Shown here piece after piece: positions 1 to 5,609 of a stretch of DNA of 14,491 bases. Within the stretch, counting starts at the first letter, position 1; every line of letters starts with the position of its first letter. The stretch covers positions 1 to 14,491 of the forward strand of contig DATKCJ010000002.1 in the NCBI GenBank assembly GCA_035513275.1. The letters are read 5' to 3'. The notes under the pieces were generated by a model. It was given only the letters and a program-made list of their open reading frames with translations, had not been told where the DNA came from and did no database searches. The position numbers and the translations under genes were made by a program. Source of the stretch: DATKCJ01 sp035513275. Its GTDB lineage: Bacteria; Verrucomicrobiota; Verrucomicrobiia; Opitutales; Opitutaceae.

Positions 1-2
1 CG

Positions 3-149
3 CGCGGTTACTCGGCTGTCGGCAATTACACGGCGGCCCTCGAGGCGCTCCAGAAAGCGCAGAAGCAAGTTCCGGAAGGCGACACCGTCAACGGACCCGC
101 CATCGCGACCAACATCGAGAAGCTCAAGCGCGGAGAAGACATCAATTAG
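3..149 (+). CDS. C-terminal fragment of a TPR-like protein, possibly DUF2911 family
   Basis: The left edge cuts this gene; the reading frame starts at base 3 and ends with TAG at 147-149. The 48 visible residues include the helical stretch NYTAALEALQKAQKQVP, with the alanine/leucine spacing of a TPR-like helix pair, and finish with IEKLKRGEDIN. From memory, DUF2911 proteins of Bacteroidota and Verrucomicrobiota end with a similar helical repeat and a 'KLKxGKDIN'-like tail, so that family is my best guess. It is a family of unknown function, often exported. Nothing upstream can be seen, so signal peptide and catalytic features cannot be judged. That it is coding is fairly sure; the family name is weak. 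Confidence 0.6.
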   Translation, partial: RGYSAVGNYTAALEALQKAQKQVPEGDTVNGPAIATNIEKLKRGEDIN

Positions 150-155
150 GCGGAT

Positions 156-175
156 GGGATTGAGGGATTGAGGGA
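156..175. repeat. octamer tandem repeat GGGATTGA x2.5
   Basis: Two perfect copies of GGGATTGA (156-163, 164-171) are followed by GGGA. It sits seven bases after the stop codon of the left-edge gene. It is one of several degenerate 6-8 bp tandem tracts in the spacers of this window. Confidence 0.75.
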
Positions 176-256
176 CCTGCCTTCACCCGTCGGGCTACGG
201 CGCGGCGAGGGGAATGAGGGACAGTTGGCCGTCGCGAAAGCGAGGGATCGAGGTGG

Positions 257-278
257 GGCGCGTTGTCCCTAACGCGCC
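257..278. repeat. perfect 8-bp hairpin, REP-like
   Basis: GGCGCGTT (257-264) and AACGCGCC (271-278) are exact reverse complements around a 6-base loop GTCCCT. There is no T-run on either side, so it is more like a REP-type element than an intrinsic terminator, although a bidirectional RNA hairpin between convergent genes could still slow transcription or protect 3' ends. Confidence 0.65.
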
Positions 279-394
279 TGGCCCTGGCCTGGACGCGCGC
301 AAGGTGCGCCCCTGCTCACGGATTTCAAAACAAGGAGCGCGCCACCTGCCAAGGAATCGCGCGCAAGCGAGCTCCTACCTTTGGGAGATTCTCC

Positions 395-1260
395 TCAGAA
401 CGGATAGAAATGCTGCTGCTTCCAGCCGAGGAGTTCCTTAAGGCGTGCGTTTGAAATGAGCGACTCGCGCTCGCCGAGCTGTTTCTTGAATGTCCTCACG
501 CCGGGGAGGAAGCGCTTGATCAGCTCTGCGGTCGGCAGGTTCGAAGAAGTGTCGTCGGAGGCGACGATCACCGGCTCGCAGCCGAGCCCGTCTTTCTCGA
601 TCGCGAGCCGGCAGGCGATGGCGAGGTCGCGCGAGTCGATGTGGACCACAGAATGCGCAGCCGATCCTCGGGATGGTCGAGGCGAGTCTTGAGCCCGGCG
701 TAGTCCTCGGGGCATACGACGTTGCCGATGCGGAAGGAAAGGATCTGCGTGCCGTCGCGCCGGTGAAACATCGCGGCGGTGACTTCGTTGACGACCTTCG
801 TGAGTCCGTAGGTGTCTTCCGGCAGTTGCGGGTGCGCCTCGTCGATCGGCAGGTATTGCGGCTCGAAGAAATCGTTGGCGAAGCAGATGCCGTAGGAGGA
901 CTCGCTCGACGCGATGACTGCTTTGCGGATGCCGAGCAGCCCGCAGGCCTCGAGGACGTTGTAGGTGGCGAGCGAGTTGAGCCGGAAGATCTCGTCGTTG
1001 GGATTCTCGTGGGCGCGGGGAATCGCGGCCATGTGGACGACTCCGTCGTAGGACGCGCGATTGCCCGAGGCGTGCGCCGAGAATGCCGATACGACCTGGC
1101 CGAGCTGCGTAAGGTCGGCGACGATCGTGCGGCAAAGAGGCGCGGCAGGGCGGCGCACGTCGACATTGATCACGTCGTAGCCGGACTCGACGAAGTGCTT
1201 GACGATCCAATGGCCGGCCTTGCCGCTTCCGCCGGTGACGATGACGCGTTTTGCAGACAT
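395..1260 (-). pseudogene. NAD-dependent epimerase/dehydratase (extended SDR), frameshifted
   Basis: The gene reads from ATG at 1260. The N-terminus VTGGSGKAGHWIVKHF is the Rossmann GxxGxxG motif of extended short-chain dehydrogenases. It is followed by YDGVVHMAAIP, SSESSYG and the catalytic YGLTK (YxxxK), so the enzyme should act on a nucleotide sugar or similar substrate using NAD(P). After DRLRILWS the frame runs into unrelated residues and stops at 568, while the next frame resumes with HIDSRDLAIACRLAIEKDGLG and continues to a natural C-terminus (LLGWKQQHFYPF) and TGA at 395-397. The total, 866 bases, is one short of a multiple of three. One base is therefore missing near 641-643, either a true mutation or a sequence error. 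If corrected, the protein would be about 288 residues, a normal length for the family. Confidence 0.85.
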
Positions 1261-1343
1261 GGGAGAAGGAGCGTTGGCGCAGTAGCGGCCTGTGGCAAGG
1301 AGAGCGACGGGTCAGGGGAGGGTCGGCCCCCGTTTCACTGTAG

Positions 1344-1360
1344 GCAGGCTATAACTTGCC
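1344..1360. promoter_or_regulatory. operator-like site 1 upstream of mmpA
   Basis: GCAGGCTATAACTTGCC is the first of three related 17-mers. With the preceding G it forms an 18-bp imperfect palindrome (7 of 9 positions pair). It lies between the divergent starts of the epimerase gene and mmpA. It is likely bound by the Xre-type protein MmpA; this is inferred from position and symmetry. Confidence 0.65.
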
Positions 1361-1375
1361 AAAATCTCAAACAGA

Positions 1376-1392
1376 GCAGGTTATAGCTTGCA
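1376..1392. promoter_or_regulatory. operator-like site 2 upstream of mmpA
   Basis: GCAGGTTATAGCTTGCA is in the same orientation as site 1 and matches it at 14 of 17 positions. The centre-to-centre distance to site 1 is 32 bp, about three helical turns. The TATA core could overlap a -10 element, but I find no well-spaced -35 box. Confidence 0.65.
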
Positions 1393-1406
1393 AATTATGC
1401 TAACAA

Positions 1407-1423
1407 GGCAAGGTATAGCCTGC
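1407..1423. promoter_or_regulatory. operator-like site 3, directly before the mmpA start
   Basis: GGCAAGGTATAGCCTGC, read on the other strand, is GCAGGCTATACCTTGCC, one mismatch from site 1. It is centred 31 bp from site 2 and ends one base before the preferred GTG start of mmpA. A repressor bound here would block transcription start or early elongation. Confidence 0.65.
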
Positions 1424-1843
1424 GTGAAAAAAGAACTCCAGAGTGTGCTTCTGACGGGCTTGGACGCACGCGTTCCGGTGCTCAGACAGGCGCAGGCGAG
1501 TGCCTTGAGGCCGGCGCGCGGATGGCTGCGTGCGGTGCGATCGGCGCTGGGTCTGAGCCAGGAGTTCGTAGCGAAGAAGACCTCGATGACGCGGCAAGCC
1601 TTTGCCGACATGGAAGCGGCGGAGCAGCGCGGCGCGATCAGCCTGAATTCGCTGCAACGCGCGGCGGAGGCGATGGACTGCGAACTGGTATACTTCATCG
1701 CGCCACGAGAAGAGGTCGCGCGCACCTTCGGCGAACTCGCTCGAATCCACGACCCGGATCTCAAGCACCTCCAAGCTAGCGAACACTCGATGGCGCTGGA
1801 GGACCAGGCCGTGGGCGACCTTCGTGCACGGCGCAAGCCATGA
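1424..1843 (+). CDS. mmpA: mobile mystery protein A, Xre-type HTH regulator
   Basis: A 139-residue protein paired with a Fic protein. Residues 33-93 (GWLRAVRSALGLSQEFVAKK, then TRQAFADMEAAEQRGAISL and the end CELVYFIAP) form an Xre/Cro-like helix-turn-helix in the layout I recall for the mobile mystery protein A family. I place the start at GTG 1424 because the family begins with a short basic stretch and then a 'LD..L' segment, matched by MKKELQSVLLTGLD, and because all three operator-like sites then fall upstream. ATG 1397 and TTG 1388 are in-frame alternatives; an AAGG at 1410-1413 is the only weak ribosome site. The stop overlaps the mmpB start by 4 bases (ATGA), so translation is probably coupled. 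It is likely an autorepressor and antitoxin-like partner. Near the C-terminus, S122-MAL-E126-D127 resembles the (S/T)xxxE(G/N) Fic-inhibitory motif. Confidence 0.85.
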   Translation: MKKELQSVLLTGLDARVPVLRQAQASALRPARGWLRAVRSALGLSQEFVAKKTSMTRQAFADMEAAEQRGAISLNSLQRAAEAMDCELVYFIAPREEVARTFGELARIHDPDLKHLQASEHSMALEDQAVGDLRARRKP

Positions 1844-2439
1844 CAACGGACCTGTTCGGTGCGGCCGATGACGCCACCCCGCTCGATGATGATGAGCGGC
1901 AACAACTGATCCCAAGCATCACCACTCGCGCCGAGTTGAACCAAGTTGAGAGGATCAACATCAACGCGGCCCGGATCTGGGCGATGCGGAGGAGTGTTCT
2001 TCGACGTGCAGACCTGCTTACCGACACATTCGTTCGCGAGCTGCATCGCCGGATGTTCAACCACGTGTGGCGATGGGCGGGACGTTATCGCACCTCGGAG
2101 AAGAATCTCGGCTGGGAAGTTCACCGGATCACGGAAGGTGTGCGCAATGCCGTCGATGACGCGCAAGCATGGCTTGAGCATTCCACTTACCCTCTTCCAG
2201 AAGCCGCGGTGCGACTGCATCACCGCCTCGTGCTCATCCACCCGTGGTCAAATGGCAACGGACGGCATGCGCGATTGATGTCCGACATATTGATGGCATC
2301 GCGGGGTGGTGAGGCGCTGACGTGGGGCGCGGGAAGCGATCTGGTCGCATTGACTGAAACGCGCCGGCGCTACATCGAAGCTGTGCGAGCAGCAGACACA
2401 GGAGAGTTTTCGCTGCTACTGGCCTTTGCACGGAGTTGA
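1840..2439 (+). CDS. mmpB: mobile mystery protein B, Fic domain protein
   Basis: This 199-residue protein carries a full Fic active-site loop at 134-145, HPWSNGNGRHAR, matching HxFxxGNGRxxR except for tryptophan at the third position. His134 would be the catalytic base and Asn140, Arg142 and Arg145 would hold the nucleotide phosphates. Fic enzymes usually transfer AMP or another phosphate-containing group to a target protein hydroxyl; the target here is unknown. Residues 1-40 (LFGAADDATPLDDDE, then the helix RAELNQVERINI) fit the mobile mystery protein B family as I remember it. I find no (S/T)xxxE(G/N) inhibitory motif inside the protein, which suggests inhibition from a partner, most simply MmpA, whose stop codon overlaps this start. 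No terminator is visible after the stop. Confidence 0.88.
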   Translation: MTTDLFGAADDATPLDDDERQQLIPSITTRAELNQVERININAARIWAMRRSVLRRADLLTDTFVRELHRRMFNHVWRWAGRYRTSEKNLGWEVHRITEGVRNAVDDAQAWLEHSTYPLPEAAVRLHHRLVLIHPWSNGNGRHARLMSDILMASRGGEALTWGAGSDLVALTETRRRYIEAVRAADTGEFSLLLAFARS

Positions 2440-2480
2440 TTTGAAGAGGGCGCTCACGCGCACGCGAAACTGGCAGCAGT

Positions 2481-2636
2481 CTGAATGAGCTGAAACCCGA
2501 CCTCGTGATCACGCACTGGCCGATCGGCGCGCAGGCCGATCACTGCGGGTGCTGGAGTCTTGTCTATGGCTGTCGGGCGGGAAGCGATTCGCGCTCTACT
2601 ACATGGAGGCGATGAGCGGGCAACCGGCCTCCTGTG
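2481..2636 (+). pseudogene. remnant of a PIG-L (LmbE-like) deacetylase
   Basis: One plus-strand frame reads LNELKPDLVITHWPIGAQADH and SLVY. A different frame then reads WLSGGKRFALYYMEAMSGQ and ends in the parC stop region. Together these follow the middle-to-late part of PIG-L deacetylases of the 'KPDVVxTHWPxDxHxDHR ... YxAWxxGGKxFxLYYxEVxSG' type, zinc enzymes that remove N-acetyl groups from sugars. About 7-8 bases are missing between SLVY and WLSGG. Family ligand and catalytic positions of the HWPxDxHxDH stretch are changed (Gly and Gln where Asp and His are expected). The N-terminal AHPDDE half is absent, and mmpB ends 41 bases before it. This is a dead gene fragment. Recognition is from memory of the family pattern. 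Confidence 0.7.
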
Positions 2637-4724
2637 TCACTTTAGCGCCAGGTCGTTTCGCTTCACTTCCTTGATCGTCCACTTCGTCACGGTCAGGCCC
2701 TTCGACGAGCGTGTGCTCACGGGGACTTTGGTCATGTCGAAGTCGATTTCGCGCACGCGCGCGCCGCCTCGGCCGTCGAGTGAGACGTGCACCGACTTCG
2801 GCATGGCCTTCTCCTTGGCGCTGACTTCGAAATAAACGACCTTCGAGTTCTCGCTCTTCACGAGCGGGTAGAGCTTGTCGCGTGAGAGGCCGCCTATCTG
2901 GAATTTTTTGGCGAACGCTTTCCCGGTGGCGCCGTCCTGGTAGATCATCGTGTAGAAATTCGTGTCGCCCTCCTTCGGCCAGATGGCGACGTGGATGATC
3001 TCGCGGCCCATGAATGTCTTGTCGGCCACTTTCGAGACCTTGAGCGAGCCGTCGCGCATGATCGTGAGCACACTGTCGAGGATCGTGCACTCGGTGACGA
3101 ATTCGTGCTGCCGCCAGTTGAGCCCGATGAATCCGTCCTCGCGGTTCACGTAGAGACGCTGGTTGGCTGAGACGACTTCCGATGCGTCGATCTGCTCGAT
3201 CTCGTCGTAGCTTGTAAGGCGCTTCCGGCCCTTGCCGTATTTCTCCTGAAGCATCTCGAACCACGCGATGGCGTATTCGGTGAGTTTCTTGAGGTTGGCT
3301 TTCGTCTCCTTGATGCCTTCCTCGATCTTCTTCATGGCCTCGTCAGCCTGGAAGCGGTTGTAGGCAGAGATGCGCTTTATGCGGATCTCGGTGAGGCGCG
3401 TGATGTCGTCGTCGGTCACTTCGCGGCGGAGCTGCTTGAGGAACGGCTTCAATCCCTCGCGTATTTCCTCGAGCACGCTCTCCCATGTTTTCGATTTTTC
3501 GATGCGCCGGTAGATCCGCTCCTCGATGAAGATCCGCTCGAGCGAATCCCAGTGCCACTGCTGCTCCAGCTCGCCGAGCTTGATTTCGAGCTCGCGCTTG
3601 AGGAGCGCCTTCGTGGCCTCGGCGCTCGTTTTGAGGATGTCGCGCACGCCCATGAACTGCGGCTTGTCGTCGCCGGACTTGGGATCGCGCACGATGACGC
3701 ACGCCGACGGGTTGAGCTGCACCTGGCAGGCGGTGAACACGTAGAGCTGCTGGATCACCTTGTCGGGCTCGCTGCCCTGCGGGAGGTGGACGAGGATCTC
3801 GACCTTGTCGGCGGTGTTGTCGTCGACGTGGCGCACCTTGATCTTGCCCTTCGCGTTGGCAGCGAGGATCGACTCGATCAGCGCGGTGGTCGTGACGCCG
3901 AACGGCAGCTCCGTGATCGCGAGCACATACTTCGAGCGTTCCTCGATCTTCGCGCGCACCTTCACCTTGCCGCCGCGCTCGCCGTCGTTGTATTCCGCGA
4001 AGTCGGCCGTGCCGCCCGTCGGGAAGTCGGGGAGGATGCGGAAGGTTTTTCCCTGGAGGTGGTTGATCGCCGCGCGGCAGAGGTCGTTGAAATTGTGCGG
4101 CAGGATCTTGGTTGAGAGGCCTACCGCGATGCCCTCGGCGCCCTCGAGGAGGACGATCGGGAATTTTGCGGGAAGCGTGACGGGCTCGCGGTTGCGGCCG
4201 TCGTAGCTCGCCTGCCACGTAGTGGTCTTCGCATTGAAGAGCACGTCCTTCGCGAACGCCGTGAGCCGCGCCTCGATGTAGCGCGGTGCGGCGGCATCGT
4301 CGCCGGTGAGCATGTTCCCGTAGTTGCCCTGCGGCTCGATGAGCCAGCCGCGCTGGCCGATGGCCACGAGCGCGGCGCCGATCGAGGCGTCGCCGTGGGG
4401 GTGCAGCTTCATCGTGGCGCCGACGACGTTCGCGACCTTGTGGAAGCGGCCGTCGTCCATGTCCCAAAGCGTGTGAAGCACGCGGCGCTGGACAGGCTTG
4501 AGGCCGTCGTCGATGTGCGGGACGGCGCGGTCGAGGATCACGTAGCTCGCGTAGTCGAGGAACCAGTTCTTGTAGCTCAGCGCGAGCGGCGCGTTGGGGT
4601 CGTTTTTCGCGGGCTTGGCCTTGGGCGCGGGCGCGACGGGTTGCTCTGCCGCGGGCGCGGGTGTGTCGCCGCCGAGCGGGAGTTCGGCCTGTGGGTCGTT
4701 CTTGGAAAGTTTTTTCTTAGGCAT
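2637..4724 (-). CDS. parC: type IIA topoisomerase subunit A (ParC-like)
   Basis: A 695-residue DNA-cleaving subunit of a topoisomerase IV or gyrase-like enzyme, which with the ParE-like subunit upstream would unlink or relax chromosomal DNA. An acidic/proline-alanine tail (1-45) precedes the core. LKPVQRRVLHTLWDM (75-89), HPHGDASIG (108-116) and the catalytic tyrosine in APRYIEARL (Tyr149, after Arg148) mark the winged-helix active site. KIEEGIKETKANLKKL (around 445-460) fits the coiled-coil gate, and the last 190 residues form a short C-terminal region instead of a full six-bladed gyrase propeller. The length and motifs match the Bacteroidota/Verrucomicrobiota subtype. The positions equal to GyrA Ser83 and Asp87 are Ala113 and Ala117. 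There is no clear SD before the ATG. The gene ends against the PIG-L remnant. Confidence 0.92.
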   Translation of the reverse strand: MPKKKLSKNDPQAELPLGGDTPAPAAEQPVAPAPKAKPAKNDPNAPLALSYKNWFLDYASYVILDRAVPHIDDGLKPVQRRVLHTLWDMDDGRFHKVANVVGATMKLHPHGDASIGAALVAIGQRGWLIEPQGNYGNMLTGDDAAAPRYIEARLTAFAKDVLFNAKTTTWQASYDGRNREPVTLPAKFPIVLLEGAEGIAVGLSTKILPHNFNDLCRAAINHLQGKTFRILPDFPTGGTADFAEYNDGERGGKVKVRAKIEERSKYVLAITELPFGVTTTALIESILAANAKGKIKVRHVDDNTADKVEILVHLPQGSEPDKVIQQLYVFTACQVQLNPSACVIVRDPKSGDDKPQFMGVRDILKTSAEATKALLKRELEIKLGELEQQWHWDSLERIFIEERIYRRIEKSKTWESVLEEIREGLKPFLKQLRREVTDDDITRLTEIRIKRISAYNRFQADEAMKKIEEGIKETKANLKKLTEYAIAWFEMLQEKYGKGRKRLTSYDEIEQIDASEVVSANQRLYVNREDGFIGLNWRQHEFVTECTILDSVLTIMRDGSLKVSKVADKTFMGREIIHVAIWPKEGDTNFYTMIYQDGATGKAFAKKFQIGGLSRDKLYPLVKSENSKVVYFEVSAKEKAMPKSVHVSLDGRGGARVREIDFDMTKVPVSTRSSKGLTVTKWTIKEVKRNDLALK

Positions 4725-4774
4725 CTACAGATGGGAAAGTGTCGGGAAGGTAAGAGAGGTGGAGAAATCGGTGC

Positions 4775-5158
4775 TCAGTTCCGCGACCCAAGCTTCAGGC
4801 CGTGCGGCACGAACTGGCTGAAATCGACCTGGTTGGCGGTGGCAAGCTCAGCACCGGCGCTGATGGCAGCGGCGGCAATCATGCAATCGTAGCGCATCGA
4901 GCGCCGCCGCCCTGTCGAGTTGTAGAGTAGCGCCGCCAATTCGGCCTCAGCCTCCGTGAAGGCGACGATGCGATCGCCGAGAGCGTGACGGATCGACTCG
5001 ACCGCGGCCGTGGAAACCGGGCCGCTGACAAATTCCATCCATGCGATCGACGAAGTGGCCAGCATTTCGCCCGACTCAAGCCAGCGCTTCAGCTCTGCGT
5101 CCTCAGGAGTGCCCGTCTGGTTGCCGCGAATGAGGTAGTTGGCGTCGAGATGAATCAC
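4775..5158 (-). CDS. vapC: PIN-domain ribonuclease toxin, VapC family
   Basis: A 127-residue PIN protein that would act as a Mg-dependent RNase toxin. The acidic ligands are Asp5 (IHLDANYLI), Glu42 (AWMEF), Asp91 (RYDCMIAAAA) and Asp112 (ANQVDF), all in expected order. I choose GTG at 5158 because it overlaps the antitoxin stop in a GTGA tetranucleotide, puts the first strand at the usual N-terminal place, and has GGGGAG about 10 bases upstream. The ATG at 5176 would add six residues and a 22-base overlap. The gene lies 50 bp upstream of parC on the same strand, so it may share its transcript. VapC toxins known so far cleave tRNA or rRNA; the target of this one cannot be read from sequence. 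Confidence 0.88.
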   Translation of the reverse strand: MIHLDANYLIRGNQTGTPEDAELKRWLESGEMLATSSIAWMEFVSGPVSTAAVESIRHALGDRIVAFTEAEAELAALLYNSTGRRRSMRYDCMIAAAAISAGAELATANQVDFSQFVPHGLKLGSRN

Positions 5159-5424
5159 GGGGAGCGTTCTCCCCATGCCTTCTGGTCTTCGCGCAGTTCG
5201 CGGAGGTAGGCCTCGGCCTTCTGAGGATAATCCGGGTCGCGAGCCGTGATCTCCTGAGCGCGCTTCAGTGCCTCCAAGGGAGTGAGCTTGGAAACCAATT
5301 TGGTTGGGATCAATTCAGCGACTGTTTCCCCACGATAAGTAAGCTCCATGCGCTCTCCCTTCCGAAGGGCTTTCACTATGCCTTCCAAGTCGTTGCGCAA
5401 CTCGACTGCAGAGATCGTCTTCAT
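5155..5424 (-). CDS. antitoxin, Phd/YefM family
   Basis: An 89-residue protein starting MKTISAVELRNDLEGIVKAL, the N-terminal DNA-binding fold of Phd/YefM antitoxins, followed by GERMELTYRGETVAELIP, the strand-turn-strand typical of the family. The charged C-terminal half (about 45-89, with EALKRAQEITARDPDYPQKAEAYL) would wrap the VapC toxin and block its active site. Such antitoxins repress their own operon, and the palindrome and hexamer tract directly upstream are candidate binding sites. There is no Shine-Dalgarno sequence before the ATG: the preceding bases are the AACTT-type repeat and CATCTC. The module is inserted between the two topoisomerase genes, co-oriented with them. Confidence 0.88.
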   Translation of the reverse strand: MKTISAVELRNDLEGIVKALRKGERMELTYRGETVAELIPTKLVSKLTPLEALKRAQEITARDPDYPQKAEAYLRELREDQKAWGERSP

Positions 5425-5429
5425 GAGAT

Positions 5430-5459
5430 GAAGTTAATGTTCAAGTTGAAGTTTAAGTC
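5430..5459 (-). repeat. AT-rich hexamer repeat, consensus AACTTN, before the antitoxin start
   Basis: On the minus strand five consecutive six-base units end six bases before the ATG: GACTTA, AACTTC, AACTTG, AACATT, AACTTC. It occupies the place where promoter and ribosome binding site should be. A TTGACT at 5456-5461 could be a -35 box, but the best -10 (CATTAA, 16 bp away) is poor. Confidence 0.6.
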
Positions 5460-5465
5460 AAACTT
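5449..5465. promoter_or_regulatory. palindrome, possible antitoxin operator
   Basis: AAGTTT (5449-5454) and AAACTT (5460-5465) are exact reverse complements around 5 bases, overlapping the possible -35 box and the end of the hexamer tract. A role as Phd/YefM operator is inferred from position. Confidence 0.4.
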
Positions 5466-5509
5466 GGGCTTGGGGGCGGAGTCGGCGGGAGGGTCGTGAA
5501 GGGTTGCAC

Positions 5510-5533
5510 CACAGAGGCACGGAGACATAGAGG
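5510..5533. repeat. degenerate octamer repeat CACAGAGG x3
   Basis: Three adjacent units CACAGAGG, CACGGAGA and CATAGAGG. I have the impression that a similar 'CCACAGAGGCACAGAG' string recurs in intergenic DNA of several phyla, but this is from memory and unverified. Confidence 0.55.
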
Positions 5534-5585
5534 GCGGAAGTCGGAAGCTTGAATTACACAGCGAGGAGCCCGAATCCCGATATCC

Positions 5586-5606
5586 TAGACCCGGGACCCA
5601 AGACCC
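5586..5606. repeat. heptamer repeat NNGACCC x3
   Basis: TAGACCC, GGGACCC and AAGACCC lie end to end, three bases after the parE stop region. On the transcribed strand it reads as GGGTCTT-type units. Confidence 0.55.
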
Positions 5607-5609
5607 CAA

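Larger units (their letters stand above)
150..394. other. repeat-bearing spacer between convergent genes
   Basis: This gap lies between the end of the plus-strand fragment and the 3' end of the minus-strand epimerase gene. I see no convincing gene in it. It holds an octamer tandem repeat (156-175), a perfect hairpin (257-278) and, at about 353-379, a GC-rich stretch containing GCAAGCGAGCTCCTACC that resembles REP sequences of other bacteria. No hairpin here is followed by a T-run, so a classic terminator for either convergent gene is not visible. Confidence 0.5.

Noticed and set aside
1356..1387. Sigma-70 promoter within the mmpA operators (TTGCCA with a TATA core)
   Set aside because: The spacing is 19-20 bp, too long for a convincing promoter; left unassigned.
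1388..1423. Earlier mmpA starts at TTG 1388 or ATG 1397
   Set aside because: They would place two operator-like sites in or at the coding region, lack an SD, and lengthen the N-terminus beyond what I recall for the family.
3552..4115. Plus-strand open frame opposite parC
   Set aside because: A shadow of the parC coding frame with no family features.
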